This document shows positions 52,331 through 61,547 of a stretch of 64,000 bases of DNA, piece after piece. Source of the DNA: Roseiarcus sp963709655 (GTDB taxonomy: Bacteria; Pseudomonadota; Alphaproteobacteria; Rhizobiales; Beijerinckiaceae). The translations under genes were made by a program, and so were the position numbers. Every line of letters begins with the position of its first letter. The first letter of the stretch is position 1. The notes beneath the pieces are model-generated. The model saw only the letters and a list, made by a program, of their open reading frames with translations. It was not told the DNA's origin and did no database searches. The stretch covers positions 310,001-374,000 of the forward strand of contig CAVPXF010000026.1 in the NCBI GenBank assembly GCA_963709655.1. Direction: 5' to 3'.

Positions 52331-54166
52331 CTACCGGGCCGCTCGCTGCACGTCTCGGCGGCGCGTTGCGCCGTTGAGCCAGCGGCGCGTCGCCGCGTCG
52401 AGGAGCGGCGACAGCGTCTTCCGCACGCGAGCGTGATACGCGTCGAGCCACTTGATCTCCCGGTCGCCCATGAGTTTCCAGTCGATGAGCGTGAGATCGA
52501 TCGGGGCGAGCGTCAGCGTTTCGAAGCCCAGCATCTCGCGCTCTGCGCCGGCAAGCGCGCGCGGCTCGACAACCATCAGGTTCTCCGTCCTGATGCCGAA
52601 CGCGCCCGGCGCGTAGTAGCCGGGCTCATTCGACAGGATCATCCCGGGCGTCAGCGGCGTCACGCCCGTCTTGGCGATGCGCTGCGGCCCCTCGTGGACG
52701 GATAGGTACGACCCCACCCCATGTCCGACGCCGTGGTCGAAATCGGTCCCGATGTCCCATAGCGGGCTTGCGCGCGAGGGCATCGATCTGCGCCCCGCTC
52801 GTGCCGCGCGGAAAGACGGCCTCGGCAATCGCGATGTGGCCCTTCAGAACCCGGGTGAAACGATCCCGCATCAAAGCGGTCGGACGACCGACGGAGATCG
52901 TCCGGGTGACGTCGGTGGTCCCGTCCTCGTATTGGCCGCCGCTGTCGACAAGGAAAATTCCGCGTTCGATTGTTCGGTTGCTGGCCACGCCGACACGATA
53001 GTGCGGCATGGCCGAGTTCGGCCCGGCCGCGGCGATGGTCGGGAAGGAAATGTCTTTCAGCGCCCCCGTCTCCCGCCGAAACAACTCCAGCGCCTCGACG
53101 GCGTCGATCTCGGTCAGCCGGCCGCGCGGCGCCTCGGCGTCGAACCACGCAAGGAACCGCGCCAGCGCCGCTCCGTCGCGCTCGTGCGCAGCCCTTGCCC
53201 CGCCGAGTTCCGCCTTGTTTTTGGCGGCTTTCATCAAGCCGATCGGATCGGCGCCGACGTCCGCCTTGCCACCGGCTCGCTCGAGCGCCTGGGTCAGCAG
53301 CGCCGGCGCGGTCGCGGCGTCGAACGCGACGCGCGCGCCCTCACCGCCGAGACGCTCGACGAGCGCAACGAGCGCATCGGGGTCGGCCAGTTCGACGTGG
53401 TCACCGAACTTGTCGCGGACCGACGGCGACAGCTTGTACAAATCGATCAGCAAAACCGGTCGGCCGTCGCGGGGAACATAAGCGTAGCCCAGGGGCAGGG
53501 GCGTATGCGCGACATCCGCCCCGCGAATATTAAACAGCCACGCCAGATTGCTAGGATCGCTGACCAGGAGGCCGTCGGCGCGCTTCAGCGCCTCTTTCAC
53601 CCGCGCCACCTTGGCGATCGAGGTCTCGCCGGCGAAGCGCGCCTTGTGCTGCGTAACCGCGCCCATAGGCGCGCCTGGGCGGTCGCGCCAGATCGCATCC
53701 ACGGGATTACGAGGCGTCGCAACGAGATCCGCGCCGGCTGTTTCGCAGGCTGCCGAGAACCGACGGACGGAGTCGGGTGTGTGCAGATGGGGATCGTACC
53801 CGAGCCTGTCGCCCTTGCGCAGCGTGCGGGCCAGCCAATCCGTCGGCGGCTCGCTCACGACATGCAGGATTGCGAACACCCCCCGTCCACCTGAGCCTTC
53901 GCCTGCTCGGTGTACCGCCCATCCACGAACAGTGCGGCCTTGTCCCTGAGGACGATCGCCAAGCCGGCCGATCCGGCAAATCCCGTCAGCCACAAGAGCC
54001 GCTCGGCATTGGCGGGAACATACTCGTTCTGGTGTTCGTCGGCCCGGGGGACGATAAATCCGGAGAGACCTTCGTCCTCCAGGAGGCCGCGGAGTTCCGC
54101 AACTCTGGCGGCCCCGTTGGCCGGCCCGCCGACGTCCGCAAACGACTGAAACCGGCTTTCGAACAC
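52331..54166 (-). pseudogene. Xaa-Pro aminopeptidase (M24B), frameshifted twice
   Basis: The three-domain aminopeptidase P-like enzyme removes N-terminal residues before proline. N-terminal block FIVPRADEHQNEYVPANAERLLWLTGF, metal-site blocks FLVDSGGQYEDGTTDVTRT and GTDFDHGVGHGVGSYLSVHEGP, and Glu-bearing SNEPGYY are all present. The frame shifts at the C-run 53879-53884 (one base missing) and at 52768-52769 (one base extra), so the total of 1836 nt stays a multiple of three (611 residues). The start is GTG at 54166 with GGGAG upstream. No other damage is seen. Confidence 0.85.
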
Positions 54167-54205
54167 CGATGATCTCCCGATTGACGATACATGACCGTCA
54201 CGGCC

Positions 54206-54754
54206 TCAAGCGGCGTCCTGCGCCGTCTCGACCCGGCCGATGAACGGCAATTCGCGATAATAATGCGCGACATCCATGCCGTAGCCGACCACGAAGACAT
54301 CCGGACAAACAAAGCCGACGAAGTCGGCCTTGACGGCGACGGCGCGCTTGCCCGGCTTTTCCAGCATCGTGCAGATGAGCACGCGCCGCGCGCCGCGCGC
54401 CGCGAGCAGGTCCTTGGCGAAGGCGAGCGTGCGGCCCGATTCGAGAATATCGTCGATCAGGAGAACGTCGCGGCCGCGAACCGGCGAGTCGATGTCGCGC
54501 AGGATCCTGACGTTTCCGCTCGACACCGTGCCGTCAAGGTAGCTGGACAAGTGAAAGAACTCGACCTGCGGCTCGAGACCTGCGCGATGCAGGGCGCGCA
54601 AAAGATCGGCCGCGAACATGAACGAGCCCTTCAGGATCGCCACCACCAGCAGATCCTTAGGCCCGGCCGCCGCGATATCCTTGGCCATCGCCTGGGTTCG
54701 CGCGGCGATCTCCGCCTCGTCAAAAAGCACCTTGACGCTTCTGTGTCCGCTCAT
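54206..54754 (-). CDS. hpt: Hypoxanthine phosphoribosyltransferase
   Basis: This 182-residue purine-salvage enzyme converts hypoxanthine (or guanine) and PRPP to nucleotide. The PRPP loop is VLLIDDILESGRTL, with VVAILKGSFMFAADL and FVGFVCPDVFVVGYGMD. It lies upstream of the peptidase gene in the same direction with 39 bp between. Confidence 0.9.
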   Translation of the reverse strand: MSGHRSVKVLFDEAEIAARTQAMAKDIAAAGPKDLLVVAILKGSFMFAADLLRALHRAGLEPQVEFFHLSSYLDGTVSSGNVRILRDIDSPVRGRDVLLIDDILESGRTLAFAKDLLAARGARRVLICTMLEKPGKRAVAVKADFVGFVCPDVFVVGYGMDVAHYYRELPFIGRVETAQDAA

Positions 54755-55130
54755 AAACCGTCCTCAGCCAGAAACGCTTTGTGTTCCTGTTCGCAGCAAT
54801 CTACCACCATAGCCGTCGCCGATCGCGTTTTCCAAGGGAGACATCTCGTTCCGATCCGATCCCGTCCGCCGGTTGGCGTGCCGAACAGCGTTCGGCGCTA
54901 TCGCGGAGGAGGTTCGATTGATCCTGCGTAACCCCTTAGTGACGGTCTCAGCCCATCATGCTCCTCCCGAAGGTCCCGGCGCCTCATGTTTCCGCCACCC
55001 CCCCATGACCATCGATCCACCTCCGACCGGCGTCCGCGCAGACGGAGTCGCCCGTCCCTTCTCCCGCACGGTCGCATGATCATCCCGGTCGTGGCCAAGT
55101 CGTCCTCGTCGCCAACGCGGTGAACCCGTC
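54755..55130. other. Divergent intergenic region hpt/ftsE
   Basis: 376 bp hold no recognised gene. Promoters for both flanking genes should lie here; I see no clear consensus pair, repeat or hairpin. Confidence 0.3.
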
Positions 55131-55805
55131 TTGCTTCGCTTCGAAAACGTCGGTCTGCATTATGGACTGGGTGAAGAGGTCGTCAGCGACCTCAATTTCT
55201 CGATCGCTCCGCAGAGCTTTCAGTTCCTGACCGGGCCATCGGGGGCCGGCAAGACGACGCTCCTGCGGCTGATGCTGCTGTCGCTGCGGCCGACGCGAGG
55301 AACTATCCACATCTTCGGGCAGGACTCCGCGACGCTGACCAAGAACGAGCTGACAGCGCTCAGGCGACGGATCGGCGTCGTCTTCCAGGATTTCCGCCTG
55401 CTCGACCATTTGACGACCTATGAAAACGTCGCCCTGCCGCTGCGCGCCCTCGGCAGGGCGGAATCCAGCTACCGCGCCGAGGTCGTCGAACTCCTGCGTT
55501 GGGTCGGCCTCGGCGAGCGCATCAACGCCGTGCCCCCGGTCCTTTCCGGCGGCGAGAAGCAGCGGGCCGCAATCGCGCGCGCGCTGATCGTGCGCCCCGA
55601 ACTCCTGCTCGCCGACGAGCCGACGGGCAACGTCGATCCCGGTCTGGCGCGCCGGCTTCTGCGGCTGTTCGTCGAATTGCATCGGCTGGGAACTGCGGTT
55701 GTGATCGCGACCCACGATCTGCAGCTGATGGACCAGTTCGGATTCGCTCGACGCCTTGTGGTCGGCGACGGCAGGGTGACGCTTTATGAAGGCGGACCCG
55801 AATGA
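55131..55805 (+). CDS. ftsE: Cell division ABC ATPase FtsE
   Basis: This 224-residue ATPase with FtsX controls septal peptidoglycan hydrolysis. Walker A is TGPSGAGKTT, signature LSGGEKQRAAIARAL, Walker B LLLADEPTGNVDP, His-switch IATHD. The start is TTG at 55131 (LRFENVGLHYG, the family N-terminus); the ribosome site is weak. ftsX overlaps its last 20 bp. Confidence 0.93.
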   Translation: MLRFENVGLHYGLGEEVVSDLNFSIAPQSFQFLTGPSGAGKTTLLRLMLLSLRPTRGTIHIFGQDSATLTKNELTALRRRIGVVFQDFRLLDHLTTYENVALPLRALGRAESSYRAEVVELLRWVGLGERINAVPPVLSGGEKQRAAIARALIVRPELLLADEPTGNVDPGLARRLLRLFVELHRLGTAVVIATHDLQLMDQFGFARRLVVGDGRVTLYEGGPE

Positions 55806-56751
55806 GAGCGCCAACGGAGGACGGCCTCCTCGCGGGCGCCCCGAGCCGACAATCGATCGGCGCGTCCCGCTGATCCCGCGCGATTCGATCGCCGCGCGCG
55901 CGCTGGTTGTCGTCGTCGCGATCATGACCTTCCTCGCCTGCCTGACGGCTGGCAGCGCCCTTCTCGTCGCCCAGGCGTCCCGCGAGTGGCGAACCGACGT
56001 TCTCAGCGACGTGACGATCCAGGTGAAACCGGGTCCTGCCGACGACGTCGACCGCGTGGTCGACCGGATCGCGGCGATCGCCGGGAAGATCGCTGGCGTT
56101 CGTAACGTCCACGCCTACACCGCCGACGAGTCGCGAAAGCTGCTTCAGCCGTGGCTAGGCTCCGGCCTCGACCTCAGCGTCCTCCCGGTCCCGCGCATCA
56201 TTGTTGTCCAAATGTCCGGCGAGAGTCCGGCCGAGATCGGGGCGCTGCGCCAAACCCTGGCGCGGGAGGCCCCGCAGGCCGATCTCGACGATCACCGCGT
56301 CTGGGCCGACCGGATCGGGGTGATGGCGGGCGCCGTCGTCTTGCTCGCCGCGGCCCTGTTCGTGCTGGTGATCGTCGCGATGGCGACCGCCATCGGATTC
56401 GCCACCCGCGGCGCTGTCGCGGAAAACCGCGAGATCGTCGAAGTCCTGCATTTTGTCGGCGCCTCCGACAGGTTCGTGGCGAACCAGTTTCACGGCCATT
56501 TCCAGCGGCTCGGCCTTCAAGGCGCGGCGATCGGCGGCGGGTCGGCAATGGCCTTCTTTCTCGCCGCCGCAGGGCTGTCGCACTGGTCCGCCGCCTCTCC
56601 GGGAGGGGCCGAGATCGCGGCGCTATTCGGTTCCTTTGCGCTCGGCGCTTCCGGATACGCCGGTCTCGTCGTGGTCGCCGTGGTTGTCACGCTGCTGACC
56701 GGTTTTCTCTCGCGGCGGATCGTCCTCCGTCACCTGCGCGCGCTGCAATAA
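55786..56751 (+). CDS. ftsX: Cell division membrane protein FtsX
   Basis: This 321-residue membrane partner of FtsE has a Pro/Arg-rich cytoplasmic N-terminus and a first membrane segment at about residues 38-62. A periplasmic loop to about 180 follows, then three further segments in an FtsX/MacB-type permease domain (NREIVEVLHFVGASDRFVANQFHGHF). It overlaps ftsE by 20 bp and its TAA overlaps the acyltransferase ATG (TAATG), so three genes are translationally linked. Confidence 0.92.
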   Translation: MKADPNESANGGRPPRGRPEPTIDRRVPLIPRDSIAARALVVVVAIMTFLACLTAGSALLVAQASREWRTDVLSDVTIQVKPGPADDVDRVVDRIAAIAGKIAGVRNVHAYTADESRKLLQPWLGSGLDLSVLPVPRIIVVQMSGESPAEIGALRQTLAREAPQADLDDHRVWADRIGVMAGAVVLLAAALFVLVIVAMATAIGFATRGAVAENREIVEVLHFVGASDRFVANQFHGHFQRLGLQGAAIGGGSAMAFFLAAAGLSHWSAASPGGAEIAALFGSFALGASGYAGLVVVAVVVTLLTGFLSRRIVLRHLRALQ

Positions 56752-57581
56752 TGATAACCGCAAAAGCGCTCGTTCCCGCTAAAGACCGTCCCGCCATGCT
56801 CGTTGTCCGCTCGATCGCCTTCAATCTGCTGTTTTACCTGACTTTGGTGGCGCTGATGGTTTTGGGCCTGCCCGCCTTTCTCGGCGGGAGGCGCGGCGTT
56901 CTCGCCCTGGCCAACCTGTGGCGGGCCGTGTCCGTCTGGCTTCTCGAGACGATCTGCGGACTGAGGGTCGAATATCGCGGGACCGAGAACATCCCCGCCG
57001 GCGCCGTGTTGATCGCGTCCAAGCATCAGTCGTTTCTCGAGACCTTCGCGCTGCTCAAATATGCGCCCGACTTCGCGATCATCCTCAAGCGCCAGCTCAC
57101 CTACATCCCGCTGTTCGGCCTCTACCTGATCGTCTCCAAGCAGATCGCGATCGACCGGGCCCAAGGCCGCCAGGCGCTCCAGCAGATCGTCGACGCCGCG
57201 AAGCCGGTGTTCGCTGCCGGTCGGCAAGTGTTCATCTATCCTGAGGGCACGCGGCGCCTGCCCGGAGCGCCGCCGCGCTACAAGTCGGGCGTCGCGGCGA
57301 TCTACGCGGGAAACGACGTGCCTTGCCTTCCGGTCGCGCTCAGCACCGGACTTTTCTGGCGTCGGCGCGGCTTCCTGCGCCGACCGGGCGTGGCGGTGAT
57401 CGAATACCTCCCTCCCATTCCGCCGGGCCTCGGGCGCCGGGCATTCGCGGATCGGCTGCAAAAGACGATCGAGCCCGCCTGCGACCGGCTCAACGCGGAA
57501 GCGGTCGCGCGCGATCCGGCGCTGGCGACGGTCATCAGGGATGGCGCGGCCTCGGATGAGCAGGACAGGGGTTTCGCTTGA
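56751..57581 (+). CDS. plsC: 1-Acyl-sn-glycerol-3-phosphate acyltransferase (PlsC family)
   Basis: This 276-residue membrane acyltransferase makes phosphatidic acid. An N-terminal hydrophobic segment lies at about residues 20-45. The catalytic block is ASKHQSFLETFALL (H-x4-E where many members have H-x4-D) and the glycerol-phosphate block is VFIYPEGTRRLPG. ATG at 56751 overlaps the ftsX stop; ATG 15 codons on is an alternative. Confidence 0.9.
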   Translation: MITAKALVPAKDRPAMLVVRSIAFNLLFYLTLVALMVLGLPAFLGGRRGVLALANLWRAVSVWLLETICGLRVEYRGTENIPAGAVLIASKHQSFLETFALLKYAPDFAIILKRQLTYIPLFGLYLIVSKQIAIDRAQGRQALQQIVDAAKPVFAAGRQVFIYPEGTRRLPGAPPRYKSGVAAIYAGNDVPCLPVALSTGLFWRRRGFLRRPGVAVIEYLPPIPPGLGRRAFADRLQKTIEPACDRLNAEAVARDPALATVIRDGAASDEQDRGFA

Positions 57582-57606
57582 CTATGATCTCGTTACGTTC
57601 TATTTA
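57578..57606 (+). promoter_or_regulatory. Possible promoter for the 57637 gene
   Basis: TTGACT (57578-57583) and TATTTA (57601-57606) are spaced by 17 bp; the -10 is a weak match. The -35 overlaps the plsC stop. The short AT-rich stretch here is unlike the GC-rich surroundings. Confidence 0.35.
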
Positions 57607-57636
57607 TGTTTACGTTATGGAACGGAGCGACTGCCC

Positions 57637-58089
57637 ATGCTGCCCCATGGACGCGGCGTCGAAGCGAACGGACTCGGCCAAACGACGCGAGGGGCGCGGT
57701 CGGCCGCGGCTGGCGGCGAGCCCTGCGGACGCGCCATTGCGGCGCTGTCGCAGACGCCGTTCGCCGGTCGTTTCGCCTGCTGGCAGGGCCTCACCGGCAA
57801 GAGCTACGTCTTCTCCGTCTATGCCCCGGCCGAGTGTCCGGCGTTCTGCGATGCGGTGGTCTTGGCCGTCGTGCGCAACGAGCGCGGCGAACCGCGAATG
57901 CTCGCCGCCTTCGACACCGGCGCGTTCCCCGAGCCCGTCCTCGCGCGCGCTCAGCGTGAATTCGGGCGCTGGCGAGACGGCGTCGAACTGCATGTCCATC
58001 TCCTGGCCCGTACGGCGTCCGATCGGCGTAACGCACTTGCGGATCTCGAGGCCGCGTTCGATCTCATCCTGGAACCCAGTGCGCCGTAG
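57637..58089 (+). CDS. Conserved-looking protein of unknown function behind plsC
   Basis: This 150-residue cytoplasmic protein has three cysteines in the middle (FACWQG, AECPAFCDAV) and a well-formed alpha/beta look: GKSYVFSVYAPAECPAFCDAVVLAVVRNERGEPRMLAAFDTGAFPEPVLARAQ, ending VELHVHLLARTASDRRNALADLEAAFDLIL. No family is recognised. ATG at 57637 has GGAG about 10 nt upstream; the open frame extends back into plsC. Codon use matches neighbours, which supports a real gene. Confidence 0.65.
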   Translation: MLPHGRGVEANGLGQTTRGARSAAAGGEPCGRAIAALSQTPFAGRFACWQGLTGKSYVFSVYAPAECPAFCDAVVLAVVRNERGEPRMLAAFDTGAFPEPVLARAQREFGRWRDGVELHVHLLARTASDRRNALADLEAAFDLILEPSAP

Positions 58090-58556
58090 CTGACGGCGTC
58101 AGTCGAACGACGGCTTCGACAATTTCTTGACAGCATGCGAAACGTGTTTTATCGTCATTCTATAATTCCGAAATCGAGACCACCGTTGTCCGAACCCAAC
58201 CGCTCGCCCGCAAACCCCGTCGGCGACCGCGTCCCCGCCGCCGACCGCGTCCCCGCCGCCGACCGACGACGACGCCGCGAACCGAACGCCGGAGTTGGAC
58301 GCGGCGCTCGCTGGCTGGCTTCCCCCCTCGGGCGGGCCGGGCGAGGCCGGAACAAGACTCGCAAATGGCGCCGCATCTCCTTGAAAACACTCAAAACCGA
58401 GTTGGAAATGGCAAGCCCCGCGCCCGGCTTGACCCGCGGATCACGATGAGGGTCTTGTCATGGCCGCCCGGCTTGGCAGTGACTTTGTGACAGTTTTGTG
58501 CGCTTAGGCATTGAAAACATGCGGGCGTTGCCAAGACTACAACTTGCGCTGGTCGC
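58090..58556. other. Intergenic region with a tandem repeat
   Basis: 467 bp without a convincing gene. An 18-bp unit CGACCGCGTCCCCGCCGC occurs twice head to tail at 58224-58259, followed by a partial third copy. A TTGACA with loosely matching -10 near 58150 could drive a short plus-strand RNA. The stretch near 58420-58480 resembles dispersed intergenic repeats. Confidence 0.35.
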
Positions 58557-59519
58557 TCACCGCTCTGGCCTCTGGCTGTCCGGCCCACGCCGGCCGAAGT
58601 CGGGCTCGGCAGTCTCCTGACCCTGCGCGACGATCCCGAGCCGGATCGCGCGCGTCCGGGTGAAGAGGGCGAACAGCCCGTCGCCGTCGCTCCGCCGGAT
58701 CATCCTCTGAAGCGCCGTCAGATCCTCACTGAACCGGCCCAGCATTTCCAGAACGGCGTCCTTGTTGTGCAGAAAGACGTCGCGCCACATCGTCGGATCG
58801 GAGGCGGCGATGCGGGTGAAGTCGCGGAAACCGCCGGCCGAGAACTTCATCACCTCGGAGCGGGTCACGTCCTCGAGGTCCGCGGCCGTCCCGACGATAT
58901 TGTAGGCGATGAGATGGGGCACATGGCTGGTGATGGCGAGCACCAAGTCGTGGTGCCCGGCCTCCATGCACTCCACGTTGGCGCCGACCGCCTCCCACAG
59001 CGCGCGCACTTTGGCGATCGCCGCGGGGTCGACGCCTTCGGGTGGAGTGAGAATGCACCAGCGATTGACGAACAGGGTTGCGAAACCAGCGTCCGGGCCG
59101 GACTGTTCCGTGCCCGCCACCGGGTGGGCCGGCACAAGCCGGGCGTGGGGGGGCAGGATCGGCTCGAGCTCGGCGATCACTGCGCTTTTCACCGAGCCGA
59201 CGTCGGACACGATCGCGCCGCGCTTCAGCACGGGCGCAATCGCCCGGCCGATGGCGCCGTTGGCGCCGACCGGCGCGCAGAGGACCACGCAATCGGCATT
59301 CCCCGCCGCCTCCGCGACATCTGTCGTGAACGCATGACCTAGGTCCAGCGCCTCGGCGCGGGTCAAAGCCTCGCGGGACGCGTCCGCGATCACGATCCTT
59401 CTCGCCGCGTTCTGCTTGGCGACTGCGCGGGCGAGCGACGACCCGATCAGCCCGATTCCGATGATCGCCAACTCGTCGAAAACTGGCTCGTCGAGCGGCG
59501 GCTGAAGCCGCTCAGCCAC
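58557..59519 (-). CDS. tyrC: Prephenate/arogenate dehydrogenase (TyrA/TyrC type)
   Basis: This 320-residue NAD(P)-dependent dehydrogenase works in tyrosine synthesis. The dinucleotide motif is LAIIGIGLIGSSLARAV, and the catalytic His region is LVPAHPVAGTEQSGP. Without a regulatory ACT domain it resembles the cyclohexadienyl dehydrogenase (TyrC) group; whether prephenate or arogenate is preferred cannot be read. Overlaps the aminotransferase gene by 8 bp. Confidence 0.88.
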   Translation of the reverse strand: MAERLQPPLDEPVFDELAIIGIGLIGSSLARAVAKQNAARRIVIADASREALTRAEALDLGHAFTTDVAEAAGNADCVVLCAPVGANGAIGRAIAPVLKRGAIVSDVGSVKSAVIAELEPILPPHARLVPAHPVAGTEQSGPDAGFATLFVNRWCILTPPEGVDPAAIAKVRALWEAVGANVECMEAGHHDLVLAITSHVPHLIAYNIVGTAADLEDVTRSEVMKFSAGGFRDFTRIAASDPTMWRDVFLHNKDAVLEMLGRFSEDLTALQRMIRRSDGDGLFALFTRTRAIRLGIVAQGQETAEPDFGRRGPDSQRPER

Positions 59520-60627
59520 GACCCGCCCTCACAAACTCGGTGAGCGCTGCGACGACGCCCCGATTGGCCTCCTCGCCGCCCACCGTCAGCCGAAGGCAGT
59601 CGGGCAAGCCATAGGCCTTGACGGCCCGCAGGATAAAGCCGCGCGCGCTGAGAAAAGCGTCCGCCTCCGCCGCGCCGCCGACGCCGTTCTGGCCGAATCC
59701 AAGAAGCAGGAAATTCGCGACGCTCGGCGTGACTTCGATCCCCAGCCTGGCGATGGATTCGGCAAGCCACGGCAGCCAGCGCTCATTGTGCGCGATCGCG
59801 GCTTCGATATGGGCGGCGTCCTCCAAGCTCGCGACCCCAGCGGCAAGCGCCGGCCCATTGAGATTGAACGGCGGTCGCACCCGATGGATCGCGTCCGCCA
59901 CATGCGCCGACCCATAGGACCAGCCGATCCGCAAGCTGGCGAGTCCGTGGATTTTCGAGAAGGTCCGGGTCATGACGACATTGTCGCAGGACGCGGCGAG
60001 CTCGATCCCGGCCGCGTAATCGTTGCGCGTCACATATTCGGCGTAGGCGGCGTCCAGCACCAGAAGGCAATCGCCCGGAAGCCCGGCATGCAAACGCCTG
60101 ATCTCTGAAAAGGGCAGATAGGTTCCGGTCGGATTGTTGGGATTGGCGAGATAAACGATCCGTGTCCGGCGACTGACCTTTGCCAGCAAGGCGTCGACGT
60201 CCGCCGTCCGGTTCGTCTCCGGGGCGACCACCGCCACACCGCCCGCGGCGCGGATGGCGATCGGATATTCGAGGAACCCGTGCTCGGTGTAGAGACCCTC
60301 GTCACCCGGCCGAAGGAAGACATGCGCGAGCAAAGCCAGAATCTCATCGGACCCGTTGCCGCAAAGGATCCTTTCCGGAAGGAGTCCGAACCGGCGCGCG
60401 ATGGCTTCCCGCAGCGCGCGCCACGAGCCATCCGGATAAATCGCTAGATCGCGCGCCGAAGCCTGAAACGCCTCGATCGCCCTTGGCGACGGTCCGAGCG
60501 GCAACTCGTTCGACGACAGCTTGTGAACCTTCGTTAGTCCCGCCACCCGGCTCTTGCCGGGTACATAGGCGTCGATCGCCATGATTTCGGGGCGGGCCGC
60601 CGGGCGGTTGACGTCGATGGTGGACAT
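59512..60627 (-). CDS. hisC: Histidinol-phosphate/aromatic aminotransferase (HisC family)
   Basis: This 371-residue fold-type I PLP aminotransferase has motifs KLSSNELPLGPSPRAIEAF, NPNNPTGTYLP and the PLP lysine in RTFSKIHGLASLRIGW. Placement between chorismate mutase and TyrC genes suggests it transaminates prephenate or aromatic keto acids; HisC-type enzymes often do both. ATG at 60627 is the family-like start. Confidence 0.87.
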   Translation of the reverse strand: MSTIDVNRPAARPEIMAIDAYVPGKSRVAGLTKVHKLSSNELPLGPSPRAIEAFQASARDLAIYPDGSWRALREAIARRFGLLPERILCGNGSDEILALLAHVFLRPGDEGLYTEHGFLEYPIAIRAAGGVAVVAPETNRTADVDALLAKVSRRTRIVYLANPNNPTGTYLPFSEIRRLHAGLPGDCLLVLDAAYAEYVTRNDYAAGIELAASCDNVVMTRTFSKIHGLASLRIGWSYGSAHVADAIHRVRPPFNLNGPALAAGVASLEDAAHIEAAIAHNERWLPWLAESIARLGIEVTPSVANFLLLGFGQNGVGGAAEADAFLSARGFILRAVKAYGLPDCLRLTVGGEEANRGVVAALTEFVRAGRG

Positions 60628-60643
60628 GAATGTCTCGATAGCC

Positions 60644-61513
60644 TCAAGCGGCGCCCGGACGCAACGCCGACCCGTCGAATCGCACAGCGTGCGCTCCGAT
60701 CTCGACGCTGCGCACGTCCGCCGCTCCGGCGCTTCTGAGCGCCAAGGAGATTTGCTTTGGCGCCAACGCGCCTGGCCGGCCAATCAACAGACTGAGTCCC
60801 ATCTGGTTTGCCGCGGACGCGACGATCTCGGCGCCGATCGCGCTTAGCGCCGGAGGATAGTCTGGCCGCCAGCGGTCGAGGCTGATCGCCTCGAGCACGA
60901 TGTCGCGCGCGCCTCCGTCCGCGAGCGGCCGGGAGATGACGAACACCGGCATGCCGGCGGGATGATCGCCACGCTCCACGAACGGCAGCCGCGCAATGAC
61001 CTTGGGCGCCTCGCTGTCTGCGAGCCTCGTCCACCACGCCTCCGCCCGCGGTCCGCCGTCGAGCGGGAACATGCCGAGATCGCCCGCCGACTGAGCCACC
61101 GCCTCGATCACGTCGACCGCGCTCAGGTGGGGGACGCAGGGAACGGTGAAGCCGAAATGGAACCGGGCAGAGTCGCGCATGGCGGCGTCGCCGCGGGAGA
61201 CGTCGGCATGCACGCGATACGGCGCCTGCAAGTAGGTGAAGGTCGATATGATGATCCGCCAGATGCCCTCGACCGTGTCCAGCGGCAAAAGCCCACGATG
61301 CCGTTCGGCGATCGCACGCATCATTGCCGCTTCCCGGGCCGGACGGAACGCCGACCCGCCGCCCTGGCGCGCCTTGATCTCGATCAGGCGATCAATGATC
61401 CGCCCTCGCTCCATCAGGAGTTCGTGCATGGCCGCGTCGATGCGGTCGATCTCGCCGCGCAACTCGGCAAGCGTTGGTCTCGGCGATCCAGCGTCGGTCA
61501 ACGCGTCCTCCAC
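60644..61513 (-). CDS. Chorismate mutase with a C-terminal prephenate-dehydratase-like region
   Basis: Residues about 15-100 form an AroQ-type chorismate mutase (LAELRGEIDRIDAAMHELLMERGRIIDRLIEIK, then AEGIWR-like VEGIWRIIISTFTYLQ). The remaining 190 residues look like a distant periplasmic-binding-fold domain as in prephenate dehydratase, but the catalytic TRF motif of dehydratases is not seen, so dehydratase activity is doubtful. It starts the three-gene aromatic amino acid unit. Confidence 0.82.
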   Translation of the reverse strand: MEDALTDAGSPRPTLAELRGEIDRIDAAMHELLMERGRIIDRLIEIKARQGGGSAFRPAREAAMMRAIAERHRGLLPLDTVEGIWRIIISTFTYLQAPYRVHADVSRGDAAMRDSARFHFGFTVPCVPHLSAVDVIEAVAQSAGDLGMFPLDGGPRAEAWWTRLADSEAPKVIARLPFVERGDHPAGMPVFVISRPLADGGARDIVLEAISLDRWRPDYPPALSAIGAEIVASAANQMGLSLLIGRPGALAPKQISLALRSAGAADVRSVEIGAHAVRFDGSALRPGAA

Positions 61514-61547
61514 GGCTCCGGTTCGGCCCGGCGACCCGTGCGGGCCG

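Noticed and set aside
52331..54166. Two or three separate small peptidase genes
   Set aside because: The pieces are consecutive parts of one M24B protein in shifted frames, with normal total length.
58135..58449. A 104-residue plus-strand frame behind the 57637 gene
   Set aside because: It runs through the tandem repeat, is Arg/Pro-rich and has no ribosome site; likely non-coding.
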